Positions 10,654-19,478 of a stretch of 64,000 bases of DNA are shown here, in pieces. How positions within the stretch are numbered: the first letter of the stretch is position 1; every line of letters starts with the position of its first letter. This DNA is from Nitrosococcus watsonii C-113 (lineage in GTDB: Bacteria; Pseudomonadota; Gammaproteobacteria; Nitrosococcales; Nitrosococcaceae), in assembly GCF_000143085.1 (NCBI RefSeq), contig NC_014315.1, positions 2,944,001 to 3,008,000 of the forward strand, given 5' to 3'. The notes below the pieces were generated by a model. The model saw only the letters and a program-made list of their open reading frames with translations. It was not told where the DNA came from and searched no databases. The translations under genes and the position numbers were made by a program.

Positions 10654-11474
10654 TATAGTCATTTGAATTAAGAATCGATGTGTTGTGACCTTCATCGAAG
10701 AAGGCGGCAGCTAGAGAGAGGCGCACGGCTTGTTTAACCTATCCTGCAATACGATTTACCGTTGGCGCAGGAGCGAAGATCTTCGCCCGAAGGTTCACGG
10801 GGTTCGCCTCAACGCAAGCTGGACAAGTCTGCCTTGAAACGCCACGTGCAAGCTCACCCGGATGCAAAGCTTTGTGAACGAGCCGTTCATTTTGGGATCC
10901 ACACGAGCGCCATCTGGTACGCACTTCGTTCCATGAGCATGGTAAAAAAAAGCGCGTAGCTATTCCCAGAGAAGTAAGAGGCAAAGGGCTGCGTAGCTTG
11001 CCCGCTTGCGCGGCTTTTTTAAAAGCCACGGCCAAGAAAACATCGTTTACTTTGATGAGAGCGGGTTTGAGAAATACGCCTATTGCCCGCATAGCTGGAC
11101 GCCGCGTGGGCAAAAGTATAGGGCGATGTATCGGGCAGTAACCGAAAAGATGTTAATCTGATGAGGGCCCAGCGCCGGGATGAATGGCTCGCGCCTGTTG
11201 TTTTTAACGGCTCGTGCAACACGGCTTGGGTCAATACATGGATTAAGGGTTTTTTGCTTAAAGAGCTGAAAAAGCCCAGTGTGATCGTGATGGATAATGC
11301 GCGGTTCCACAAACAATCAGAGATACGCAATATCCTTGAGAAGGCAGGCCACCTCTTACTCCCCTGGTTTTAATCCCATTGAGCACTCCTTCGCCCTTCT
11401 CAAAAAACGAAGGCAATTCTCCGGTAAAAATATCGAAAAGCCTATATGTCACAAAGTTATTTAGAATGACTATA
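10654..11474 (+). mobile_element. Decayed IS630-family insertion sequence
   Basis: Perfect 10-bp terminal inverted repeats, tatagtcatt at 10654-10663 and aatgactata at 11465-11474, flank a transposase remnant. IS630 elements insert at TA, and the outer ends here begin and end with TA. It sits inside the TonB receptor gene. A second partial repeat (tatagtc) about 20 bases outside the left end may mean an older or nested end. The exact boundaries are uncertain by some bases. Confidence 0.7.
10685..11440 (+). pseudogene. IS630-family transposase, frameshifted
   Basis: The N-terminal HTH part reads FIEEGGS, a stop, then NTIYRW and EDLRPKVHG; next KLDKSALKRHVQAHPDA and ERAVHFGIHTSAIWYAL. The DDE part follows as VYFDESGFEKYAYCPHSW, then APVVFNGSCN and VIVMDNARFHKQSEIR, with a final break before NPIEHSFALLKKRRQFS. 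The catalytic D-D-E landmarks are visible but spread over at least three frames with stops, so it is inactive. Confidence 0.85.
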
Positions 11475-11920
11475 GCAGCTCGTAGGTAGTCCATACACTC
11501 CCCGAGTGCTTGGGCACATTGGGCAGGCGATTGCCTTGATTGCCGTCGTCATCTTTCAGCACTTCCGTAGCGGTATAGGCATAACTGCCAATGAGACTCC
11601 ACTGCTCGGTTATCTGACCGGAGAAATCCGCCTCAACTCCTTGGCTGCGGGCTTCTCCGATAGCCACTTGGCCAGATGGATCGAGGGTGGAGATATCCGC
11701 AGTCAAGACATTCTCCTTGGTCAGTTCATAGACCGCCACGGAGACATTCAAGCACCCTTGAAAAAACGCCATTTTAAGTCCCCCTTCGAATTGCTACGCC
11801 ACTCCAGCTTAAACGGCCTCCCATCCGCCGAACGTCCATTGTTAGCGCCCAAAGCTTGGGTCCAGTTGGCATGCAGGGACAACCAAGCCAACGGTTGATA
11901 CACTACACTAGGTGCTGTTG
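11475..11920 (-). pseudogene. Middle fragment of a TonB-dependent siderophore receptor
   Basis: Outer-membrane beta-barrel segment: PSVVYQPLAWLSLHANWTQA, GANNGRSADGRPFK, then after a one-base change in a T run near 11760 FFQGCLNVSVAVYELTKENV, SQGVEADFSGQITEQWSLIG and LPNVPKHSGSVWTTYELL. These are typical ferrichrome/ferrioxamine-type receptor strands. It is cut on one side by the IS630-type element and on the other by the IS5-type transposase remnant; no plug domain or signal peptide remains in the window. Confidence 0.85.
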
Positions 11921-12669
11921 TCATGAGATATTGGCCCAGATGGCGATGTAGCGGATTTGGATGGTAGCGAGGAATGAAGCGGTATTTTTGGCATAGCGTG
12001 TGGCGATGCCGCGCCATCGTTTGAGGTGTAAGAAGGCGTTTTCAATGAGATATCGCCACCGATAGAGCACCGGGTTATACGCTCGTTGTCTCTTACGGTT
12101 TTTTCGTGGCGGAATGACCGGCACCATCCCCTGCACTTTTGCCTGCTCGATAATGACCTCGCTATCCTATCCCCCATCGGCCAATCAATATCGTGCGCTT
12201 ATTCCTGAGATGAGTTCGATAGCCTGCGTGCAATCGGCTGTGGTACCTCGTGTAATAACCACTCGGATCCACGGCCAGATGTAGTTTCGTGTTGAGCTCC
12301 TTTTTGTGCGGCTCATGTCCTGATTTCCCCCCTGGGCGCCTGCCCCATGAGGAGGCACCTTGAGGTAGGTGGCATCGAGCATCAGCCACTCAAAATCCGG
12401 ATCATCGGCCAGCCTCTCCAGCAACGCCTTCCAGGTACCCGCATCACGCCAGCGGCAGAACCCCGGCGATGTGTGTTCTTCCAGTCCCCATCGTCAGGCG
12501 GTAGTTCGCCCCAGGGTGCACCCGTGCGTAAAATCCAAAAGACCGCATTGATAAATCTCCTGTTATCCTTGGCCCTGCCACCCCAAGCGCCCTTGCGCCC
12601 AGGCAGGTAAGGCTCCAGCAACGTCCAAACTTCACCTGAGATATCGTGGCAGCAATGGGCAGCAGTCAT
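11921..12669 (-). pseudogene. IS5-family transposase, multiply frameshifted
   Basis: The start (12669) gives MTAAHCCHDISGEVWTLLEP, YLPGRKGAWGGRAKDNRRFI and NAVFWILRTGAPWGELPPDD, then shifts to LERLADDPDFEWLMLDATYL, NTKLHLAVDPSG, ADCTQAIELISGIS, and finally KVQGMVPVIPPRKNRKRQ and RWRYLIENAFLHLKRWRGIA with stop at 11921. This is the DDE transposase of the IS5 group. At least three frame breaks make it inactive. Terminal repeats could not be placed with confidence; the element probably reaches some 20-30 bases past 12669. Confidence 0.85.
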
Positions 12670-12732
12670 GGCTTATCCTTTTAGAAAGCCAAATCAATAC
12701 CCCTAATTAATATCACAATTTATCTCGTGACG

Positions 12733-12828
12733 ACTCTATCTAGTAAAATTCGCCAAGTGGGATTTATGATTGCCGACAAACAAGCAGGTGATTTTCAATT
12801 AGAGATTGAATCGATTAAAGCGTACTAA
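12733..12828 (+). pseudogene. C-terminal remnant of a CIA30-family protein
   Basis: In-frame codons TTLSSKIRQVGFMIADKQ then AGDFQLEIESIKAY and stop resemble the C-terminus of CIA30 (complex I intermediate-associated protein 30) domain proteins, which typically end with GFMIADK-x-G-x-F-LEI. Everything upstream is missing, replaced by the IS5-type element. A small stem (ccctat/ataggg near 12841-12858) follows. The assignment is from memory of the family ending and is moderately sure. Confidence 0.55.
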
Positions 12829-13000
12829 TCGTGGATAATCCCTATCAAAAAATAGGGCAGAAATCCGCTTAATACGAATAAAAAATTGTATTTAAATATC
12901 TGGCACAATGGTATTTGGGTTTAACGGATAGCCATACTCTAAATAAGCTACTTTCTAAAAAACCCGATTAAGCGCAAAGTGCAACAAAAGGAGAAGAAAT

Positions 13001-13525
13001 ATGAAATATCGTTTGAAATTAGCTGCCATCATTTGTGTTTTATCTCCCCTTTACGTCTATGGGGGCGGGAATCCAGAATTCGTCAAATTTCCCGAAGGCT
13101 ATGAGCAATCCTTTACTCGCTACGCCACCATAAACCGTGCGAACCAGAAACAGGTTGCCAAACTCTATGCCAATAAGACCGCCGTTTCCAGCTATCAGGG
13201 AGCGCAAACCGCAAAGCCGGGCTCCGTCATCGTCATGGAGGTATACAAACCCAAGACGGATGCCGAAGGTAAACCTATTCCTGGCAATAACGGCATCTTC
13301 AAAATCGATTCCCTCGCCGCGGTAGCCGTCATGGAGAAAGAGGATGATTGGGTGGATGAATATCCCCAGGAAAACCGGGCGGGTAATTGGGGGTTTGCAC
13401 TCTATAACCCCGACGGCACTCCGAAGAGCAACGATTTACCATGTGCCCAGTGTCATACACCTCTGAAGGATCAAGATTATCTATTCACCTACGAGAAACT
13501 GCTTAACTACGTAAAGCAGCATTAA
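13001..13525 (+). CDS. Cytochrome P460 family protein
   Basis: Exported haem protein of the P460 family; in ammonia oxidisers cytochrome P460 oxidises hydroxylamine and NO-related species in the periplasm, while others of the family are peroxidase-like. 174 residues: signal peptide (about 1-21, ending near VYGGG), P460 beta-sheet core with TAKPGSVIVMEVYKPKTD and WGFALYNPDGTPK, and haem-binding CAQCH at residues 148-152. AAAGGAGAAG lies just upstream of the ATG. It stands alone, with a terminator-like hairpin after it. Whether the Lys-haem crosslink of true P460 exists cannot be read from sequence. Confidence 0.88.
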   Translation: MKYRLKLAAIICVLSPLYVYGGGNPEFVKFPEGYEQSFTRYATINRANQKQVAKLYANKTAVSSYQGAQTAKPGSVIVMEVYKPKTDAEGKPIPGNNGIFKIDSLAAVAVMEKEDDWVDEYPQENRAGNWGFALYNPDGTPKSNDLPCAQCHTPLKDQDYLFTYEKLLNYVKQH

Positions 13526-13563
13526 ATACCAATGCTGAACTTTATTGCATAAAGCCCTAGATA

Positions 13564-13600
13564 GGAGAGGGGGAACCTGCGTAATTCCCCTTCTCTCTTT
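13564..13600 (+). terminator. Hairpin terminator after cytochrome P460
   Basis: Arms ggagagggggaa (13564-13575) and ttccccttctctc (13585-13597) pair with one bulge around a nine-base loop, followed by TTT. Placed 40 bases after the P460 stop codon. Confidence 0.6.
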
Positions 13601-13775
13601 ACCAGGTACTTTTTCTTTACCGGAAATTACTAGCACCAGACACCTCTTAATTATCCCCCAGAGCTTTCAACCCTCCTCCCTAGGAAGATGTCACGGCTGA
13701 TGGCCTTTTAAGGGTATCTTCCCGGGAAGAAAAGGTATCTATTTCAGATAAGTAAGAGGGACTAAGAGGAGTGAA

Positions 13776-15281
13776 ATGACAGCAAATTATATATTGTCCA
13801 TTGATGCCGGCACTACCGGCATTACGGGTTTGATTTTTAACCGGGAAGGTCATATTCAGGGTCGGGCCTATTCAGAATTTACCCAGCATTACCCTCAGCC
13901 AGGATGGGTAGAACATGATCCCAACGAAATTTGGTCAATCACCCAAAAGGTAATTGCCACCGCCTTGCAGGAAGCTCATCTGGAAACACGCCATCTAGCG
14001 GCCATTGGCATTACAAACCAGCGGGAAACGGTGGTGATGTGGGAGCGAAGTACGGGAGAACCCGTAGCAAAAGCCATCGTCTGGCAAGATAGGCGTACCG
14101 CGCCGCTCTGCGAAGAACTCAAAGCGAGGGGTCTAGAAGAGACCTTTCGGCACAAAACAGGGCTTGTCATCGATCCCTATTTCTCCGGCACTAAAGTTAG
14201 ATGGCTCCTCGACCGGGTAAAGGGACTTAGACAACAAGCAGAAGCCGGTAAAATCGCCTTTGGCACTCTTGATTCCTGGCTTGTCTGGAAGCTCACCGGG
14301 GGTAAAATTCATATTACCGATTACTCCAATGCCAGCCGGACACTGCTCTATAACATCCACGACCTGCAATGGGATGAGGAAATCTTGCACATACTCCATA
14401 TCCCTCCCTCCCTCTTGCCTGAAGTTAAACCCTCTGCCCATATCTATGGAGAAACCACGCCCCGAGCCTTTCTCAGCACCGGCGGTATTCCTATTGCTGG
14501 AATCGCGGGAGATCAGCAAGCCGCTCTTTTCGGTCAGGCGTGCCACCAAAAAGGGCTAGCCAAAAATACCTATGGAACAGGCTCCTTCGTCCTGATGAAT
14601 ACAGGAAAGGAGCCTAACTTAAATCAGGAAAAGCTTCTGACCAGCATCGCCTGGGGGATCGGCAAAGAGCCTGTGGAATATGCCCTGGAAGGCGCTATTT
14701 TTATCACGGGAGCAGGCATTCAATGGTTGCGGGATGGCCTGGGGATCATTGATGATGCCACGGAAACAGAAGCCCTGGCCCGCTCCCTGAAATCCAACGA
14801 GGAAGTTTATTTTGTACCGGCCCTTGTGGGCTTGGGTGCTCCCCATTGGGACCCCTATGCCCGCGGCACCCTGCTGGGAATTACCCGTGGCACGACTAAA
14901 GCCCATCTGGTACGGGCCATGCTAGAAAGCATGGGCTACCAAACCCGGGATGTGGTCGAGGCCATGGAGCGGGATTCAGGCATTGCATTAAAAGTACTGC
15001 GCTGTGATGGGGGCGCCTCGATCAATTCCTTTTTGATGCAATTTCAGGCGGATATCCTCGGCGTGCCGGTAGAGGTACCGAAGATCACCGAAACCACTGC
15101 CTTGGGCGCAGCGTACTTGGCGGGACTGGCCACGGGTTTCTGGCGCAGCCGCAAGGAGTTGGCTTCCCAATGGCAACTTGCCCACCGCTATGAGCCAACC
15201 ATGCCCGAATCTGAACACACCCGCTTATATCAGCAATGGCAAAGGGCCGTGGAGCGGGCTAAAGGTTGGAGCCAAGAATAA
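13776..15281 (+). CDS. glpK: Glycerol kinase
   Basis: Phosphorylates glycerol to sn-glycerol-3-phosphate with ATP; cytosolic FGGY-family kinase. 501 residues, the usual length. Motifs: SIDAGTTGITGLIF (phosphate loop 1; the common form is DQGTTSSR), ITNQRETVVMWERSTG, AIVWQDRRT, AGIAGDQQAALFGQ, NTYGTGSFVLMNTG and LRCDGGAS near the end. The unusual DAGTTG start could mark a subfamily or altered specificity, but the neighbouring glpD argues for glycerol. AGAGGAG lies just before the ATG. It ends 18 bases before glpD; no glpF facilitator is seen. Confidence 0.93.
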   Translation: MTANYILSIDAGTTGITGLIFNREGHIQGRAYSEFTQHYPQPGWVEHDPNEIWSITQKVIATALQEAHLETRHLAAIGITNQRETVVMWERSTGEPVAKAIVWQDRRTAPLCEELKARGLEETFRHKTGLVIDPYFSGTKVRWLLDRVKGLRQQAEAGKIAFGTLDSWLVWKLTGGKIHITDYSNASRTLLYNIHDLQWDEEILHILHIPPSLLPEVKPSAHIYGETTPRAFLSTGGIPIAGIAGDQQAALFGQACHQKGLAKNTYGTGSFVLMNTGKEPNLNQEKLLTSIAWGIGKEPVEYALEGAIFITGAGIQWLRDGLGIIDDATETEALARSLKSNEEVYFVPALVGLGAPHWDPYARGTLLGITRGTTKAHLVRAMLESMGYQTRDVVEAMERDSGIALKVLRCDGGASINSFLMQFQADILGVPVEVPKITETTALGAAYLAGLATGFWRSRKELASQWQLAHRYEPTMPESEHTRLYQQWQRAVERAKGWSQE

Positions 15282-15299
15282 AGAGTAGCCTTGATACCC

Positions 15300-16904
15300 A
15301 TGGAACTACGAGAACATCATCTAAAAAAACTATCCCAAACCACCTACGATGCCTTAATTATCGGCGGCGGAATTAATGGTGCAGTCTCCGCCGCTGCCCT
15401 CGCCGGCAGGGGGGCTAAAGTCGCCTTAATTGACAAGGGAGATTTTGCAGGCTTTACCAGCCAGCATTCTTCTAATCTCATTTGGGGTGGAATTAAATAT
15501 TTAGAAACCTACGATTTCCGACTGGTATGGGAACTATGCCAGTCTCGAAATCAGTTAATGAAGTATTATCCTTCTACTGTTAAAGAAATTCGTTTCCTTA
15601 CCACGATTCCTAAACACTTCCGCTATCCCCGTTTACTCCCGTGGCTAGGAGCCTGGCTTTATTGGTTCATGGGCAAGGGATTTACTCAACCACCCCGCCT
15701 CCTATCGCGGCAGGATATTAAAAAAGAAGAAAGCATTATCAACGGGGAAAATAGCCAGGGTGGATTTGAATATTCCGATGCTTACTTATATGACAACGAT
15801 GCCCGCTTCGTCTTCAATTTCATCCGCTCCGCCGTAAATTGTGGCGGTATCGTGGCCAATTATGTGGAATCCCTCGGCGCTAAAAGAGACGCCAATAAGT
15901 GGAGAACTCGGGCTAGGGATCAAATTAGCGGTCAAGAATTCGACATCCAATCTAAAGCTCTGATCAACGCCACCGGACCCTTCGCGGATCAACATAATCG
16001 CCTGACTGGCCAAAAAACCCCTCACCAGCATGCCTTTTCCAAGGGAGTACACCTGATCGTCGATCAACTCACACCCCATCCTCGAGTGCTGGCTTTTTTT
16101 GCCAGTGACGGACGTTTGTTTTTTGCTATTCCCATGGGAGCAAGGACTTGTATCGGAACCACCGATACCCACGTAGAAGCGCCTACGACTACCGTCACAA
16201 CAGAAGACCGCCAATTTATTCTGGATAATATCAATAGGCTACTCACCCTTAAAAAGCCCTTGCAAGCAGACAATATCATCGCCGAGCGCTGTGGAGTTAG
16301 GCCCCTTGTGGTTGAAACAGGTGACTCTGGAAAAAAGGATTGGCTGGAGCTTTCCCGAAAACATGAAATTGATGTTAATAGAGACACCGCCCATCTCAGC
16401 ATCTTTGGAGGGAAGCTGACGGATTGCCTCAATGTGGGGGAGGAAGTTTGCGAGTTAGTGCAAACCCTAGGAATATCCCTCCCTCATCCTCAATACGCTT
16501 GTTTTGGCGAGCCGCCAGAAGCAGTAAAAAGAGCATTTTTGCAACAAGCCGAATCTATCGGCTTAGATAGCTATGCTTCACCAGATACGACAGAAAAACT
16601 GACCTGCCGCCTATGGCGAAGGTATGGCTCGGAAGCTATCCGCTTGTTAGCCACTATCCAAGCTGATCCCAAGCAGGCCGAAGTGCTCATTAAGGGAGCG
16701 GAATATCGTCGCTGTGAACTGCAACTAGCAGCGCAAAATGAAATGATTGTCAAACTAGACGATTTTCTGCGCCGGCGCTCCAAAATTGCATTGATGGTAC
16801 GGCAGCAGGATCTTAAAAAATCAACGCAGCTGAAGGAAGCCTGTAAAATTCTGTTTGGCAAACAAGCCAAGGGAAAATTGGCTGAATATTTTCAGGAGAA
16901 TTGA
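15300..16904 (+). CDS. glpD: Aerobic glycerol-3-phosphate dehydrogenase
   Basis: FAD enzyme at the inner membrane that oxidises sn-glycerol-3-phosphate to dihydroxyacetone phosphate and passes electrons to quinone. About 534 residues. N-terminal FAD-binding ALIIGGGINGAVSAAALAGR, then SSNLIWGGIKYLE, GTTDTHVE and the C-terminal FGGKLTDCLNVGEEV. A TTG at 15291 (five bases after AAGAG) is an alternative start; the ATG at 15300 is used as the conventional choice, with coupling to glpK likely. The operon glpK-glpD allows growth on or disposal of glycerol. Confidence 0.93.
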   Translation: MELREHHLKKLSQTTYDALIIGGGINGAVSAAALAGRGAKVALIDKGDFAGFTSQHSSNLIWGGIKYLETYDFRLVWELCQSRNQLMKYYPSTVKEIRFLTTIPKHFRYPRLLPWLGAWLYWFMGKGFTQPPRLLSRQDIKKEESIINGENSQGGFEYSDAYLYDNDARFVFNFIRSAVNCGGIVANYVESLGAKRDANKWRTRARDQISGQEFDIQSKALINATGPFADQHNRLTGQKTPHQHAFSKGVHLIVDQLTPHPRVLAFFASDGRLFFAIPMGARTCIGTTDTHVEAPTTTVTTEDRQFILDNINRLLTLKKPLQADNIIAERCGVRPLVVETGDSGKKDWLELSRKHEIDVNRDTAHLSIFGGKLTDCLNVGEEVCELVQTLGISLPHPQYACFGEPPEAVKRAFLQQAESIGLDSYASPDTTEKLTCRLWRRYGSEAIRLLATIQADPKQAEVLIKGAEYRRCELQLAAQNEMIVKLDDFLRRRSKIALMVRQQDLKKSTQLKEACKILFGKQAKGKLAEYFQEN

Positions 16905-16995
16905 AGCGTGAGGTGGATGGATGGGATCTCTTGAAATCAAGAGCCTGCCTGCTTGAAGAAGGACCTCTTAAAGCTCACCCTTTCTCCCTCCCCCT

Positions 16996-17041
16996 GGTGT
17001 AAGCGATAAAGCCTTATCATCGCAGCTTTATCGCTTACACC
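16996..17041. repeat. Perfect 16-bp inverted repeat between convergent genes
   Basis: ggtgtaagcgataaag (16996-17011) and ctttatcgcttacacc (17026-17041) are exact reverse complements around a 14-base loop. It lies between the end of glpD and the convergent DUF1269-like gene, so it may be a two-way terminator, though neither side has a long T run. A small mobile palindrome is the other option. Confidence 0.75.
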
Positions 17042-17109
17042 CAAGGGTCGTTAATCACTCTTTCTCAGCAAGTACTCAAATTTGCAAATAATGCTTCCTT
17101 TAACTTTAT

Positions 17110-17619
17110 TTAGGGAAATGCTGGGATAGTAGGCTCAGTCCCGCTAATTTCCGCTTCGGGGTAGTATTTTTTCACCAACTCATCAATCTCATCAACGCGA
17201 TTCTTAGGAACATCCACCATCATCAACAGATCTCCCCGTTGGATGGCTTCTTCAAACTGCTCAATCTGGGAGTTGGGGGCATCCACGCCAATCATGGACG
17301 CAGCCCAGCCACCAATACCAGCCCCAGCAAGGGCGGTAGCCAAGATAGCCCCTCCCCCCAGCACTACGCCCGCTGGCGGAAAAGTAACCGCCGCTATTCC
17401 CGCTAAGGCGCCAGTAGCGCCTCCCACTGCAATTCCCCGTTCAAGGGATGGGATAAAATCGCTTCTTTGTGCCAATCCTGCCTCTGGCAGATCTCCCATG
17501 GGGGTTCCTTCCTTGGCCACGATATAGATATGCCGCGCTTCCACCCGAGCTAATAACAACCCCTTAACAATTTCTTCGGCACTTTTCACATCTGGTATTA
17601 AAAAATAAAGTCTTCTCAT
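17110..17619 (-). CDS. DUF1269-like glycine-rich membrane-associated protein, copy 1
   Basis: 169 residues: an N-terminal alpha/beta part (MRRLYFLIPDVKSAEEIVKG), a glycine/alanine-rich hydrophobic centre (about 65-110, GGATGALAGIAAVTFPPAGV and ATALAGAGIGGWAASMIGV) likely forming one or two membrane helices, and an acidic C-terminal part (NRVDEIDELVKKYYPEAEIS). This resembles DUF1269/stress-type membrane proteins whose function is unknown. A near copy lies directly upstream at 17869-18378. ATG preceded by GGGGAGAAGAAC on the minus strand. Confidence 0.85.
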   Translation of the reverse strand: MRRLYFLIPDVKSAEEIVKGLLLARVEARHIYIVAKEGTPMGDLPEAGLAQRSDFIPSLERGIAVGGATGALAGIAAVTFPPAGVVLGGGAILATALAGAGIGGWAASMIGVDAPNSQIEQFEEAIQRGDLLMMVDVPKNRVDEIDELVKKYYPEAEISGTEPTIPAFP

Positions 17620-17868
17620 GTTCTTCTCCCCTCTTGCTATAGCCGCAATCAGTAGATGAAGTAATTCCTTCGCTTTAAAGAGTAAAAATCACTCTTAATT
17701 CCAAGCCTTATTTTCAGTTCCACCCAATCATCAACACTTTCTAAAACTCACTGAGTTTTACCTAATCGTAGGGAGGCTTTATATTTACCCTTGAAATTAG
17801 AGTATTAGTGGAGAAATACGTTCCCAACGCCGCACTTATCCCTTTCAGCAAAGTACAAAATATCTCCC

Positions 17869-18378
17869 CTAGGGAAACGGCGGAATAGTAGGCTCGGTTC
17901 CGCTAATGTCGGCTTCTGGATGGTATTTTTTCACCAGCTCATCAATCTCATCAACGCGATTCTTAGGAACATCCACCATCATCAGGAGTTCACCCCGTTG
18001 GATGGCTTCTTCAAACTGCTCAATCTGGGAGTTGGGGGCATCCACACCAATCATGGATGCAGCCCAGCCACCAATACCAGCCCCGGCAAGAGCGGTAGCC
18101 AAGATAGCCCCTCCCCCCAGCACTACGCCCGCTGGTGGAAAAGTAACCGCCGCTATTCCCGCCAAGGCGCCGGTAGCACCCCCTACCGCAATCCCTCGCT
18201 CAAGGGCGGGAATAAAATCGCCTTTTTGTGCCAGCCCAGCCTCTGGCAGATCTTCCATGGGAGTGCCTTCTTTCGCCACAATATTAATATGTCGCTCCTC
18301 TATCCGCGCCAATAATAACTCCTTGACAATGGCCTGAGCACTTTCAACGTCTGGTACCAGAAAATAAAGTCTTCTCAT
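17869..18378 (-). CDS. DUF1269-like glycine-rich membrane-associated protein, copy 2
   Basis: 169 residues, differing from the protein at 17110-17619 at only about a dozen positions (for example RIEERHINIVAKEG against RVEARHIYIVAKEG). The offset between copies is 759 bases, so this is a tandem gene duplication. Same architecture: short alpha/beta head, Gly/Ala-rich membrane centre, acidic tail. The flanking non-coding DNA is not similar, so the duplication is not brand new or was trimmed. Function unknown. Confidence 0.85.
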   Translation of the reverse strand: MRRLYFLVPDVESAQAIVKELLLARIEERHINIVAKEGTPMEDLPEAGLAQKGDFIPALERGIAVGGATGALAGIAAVTFPPAGVVLGGGAILATALAGAGIGGWAASMIGVDAPNSQIEQFEEAIQRGELLMMVDVPKNRVDEIDELVKKYHPEADISGTEPTIPPFP

Positions 18379-18593
18379 TTTTAATTTCCTCTCTATCTTG
18401 TCTTCGATACAAAAAATCCGACAACAGCCTCTTGGTAACCCGGCCCATTCATCGCTTGCCCTTGCTCGCTTCCTTCTACAGGAAACTTAGACTAATATCT
18501 GTTCTCTTTCCAATAGAAAGAGCTAGTTTTTATGTTAATGCCTTGTTTAGAGTACAATATCTAGGCTCAACCCATCACAAGCCCCAGTGCTCT

Positions 18594-19439
18594 ATGAAAC
18601 TTAGCGTTAAAGAATTTAAAGCCTGGAAAAACAGGCGCATTACCCTTCTAGGAATGTCCGGTGTAGGTAAAACGCGCCTAGCCTATATGCTACGTAAGCA
18701 TCACTGGTTTCACTATTCTGGAGATTACCGGGTAGGCACCCGCTATTTGGATGAGGCCATCCTGGACAACATTAAGCAGAAGGTCATGGGAATTCCCTTT
18801 CTCAGGGATTTGCTCTATTCCGACTCCATCTACATTCGCAATAACATTAATGTCGATAATCTGAAACCCGTGTCCAGCTTCCTGGGTAAGCTCGGCAATC
18901 CTGAACAAGGAGGACTAGGCTTAACAGAATTCAAGCGCCGCCAGGAATTGCACCGACAAGCGGAAATTGCAGCCATGAAGGATGTGCCGGCATTTATTCG
19001 CAGGGCGCAAAAAATCTATGATTACTCCCATTTTGTCAACGATGCAGGCGGAAGTATTTCTGAGCTAGACGACCCAGGGGTGCTTCAAACCCTCGATCAG
19101 CACACGCTCATACTTTATATCAAGGCTACGGAGAGGGATGAATGGAAACTTATCCAGCGAGCAGAAGAAGAGCCAAAACCCCTCTATTATCGTGAATCTT
19201 TCCTAGACAAGCAACTTGCTATCTATAGGGAAAAACATAACTTACCCTATGTGGCTTTGATTGAACCGGATGAGTTCGTCCGATGGATATTCCCCCGTCT
19301 TTTTTACTCTCGGCTCCCCCGCTACCAAGCGATAGCTGATGAATATGGATACACAGTGTCCACCGATCAACTCGCCCAGGTTAAAGACGAATCGGGCTTT
19401 CTGGAATTACTAGAAACTGTAGTAGCAAAACAGCCTTAG
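18594..19439 (+). CDS. P-loop ATPase next to homoserine O-acyltransferase, function unknown
   Basis: 281 residues. Walker A GMSGVGKT at residues 20-27 in a short kinase-like N-terminus (KNRRITLLGMSGVGKTRLAY); later RRAQKIYDYSHFVNDAGGSI looks like an Asp-containing second motif, and YVALIEPDEFVRWIFPRLFY lies near the end. I recognise it only as a small nucleotide-binding protein of the P-loop kinase/ATPase type. The start at ATG 18594 places the P-loop at the usual depth; an open frame reaches back to 18432 but looks non-coding. The metA-like gene starts 39 bases later, so they may form an operon. Confidence 0.8.
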   Translation: MKLSVKEFKAWKNRRITLLGMSGVGKTRLAYMLRKHHWFHYSGDYRVGTRYLDEAILDNIKQKVMGIPFLRDLLYSDSIYIRNNINVDNLKPVSSFLGKLGNPEQGGLGLTEFKRRQELHRQAEIAAMKDVPAFIRRAQKIYDYSHFVNDAGGSISELDDPGVLQTLDQHTLILYIKATERDEWKLIQRAEEEPKPLYYRESFLDKQLAIYREKHNLPYVALIEPDEFVRWIFPRLFYSRLPRYQAIADEYGYTVSTDQLAQVKDESGFLELLETVVAKQP

Positions 19440-19478
19440 ATTTTTAATTATCACCTCACAACACGAAAACAATGATCC

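Noticed and set aside
12901-12918. TGGCAC upstream of cytochrome P460 as half of a sigma54 promoter
   Set aside because: The -12 half (TTGC) is not present at the right distance.
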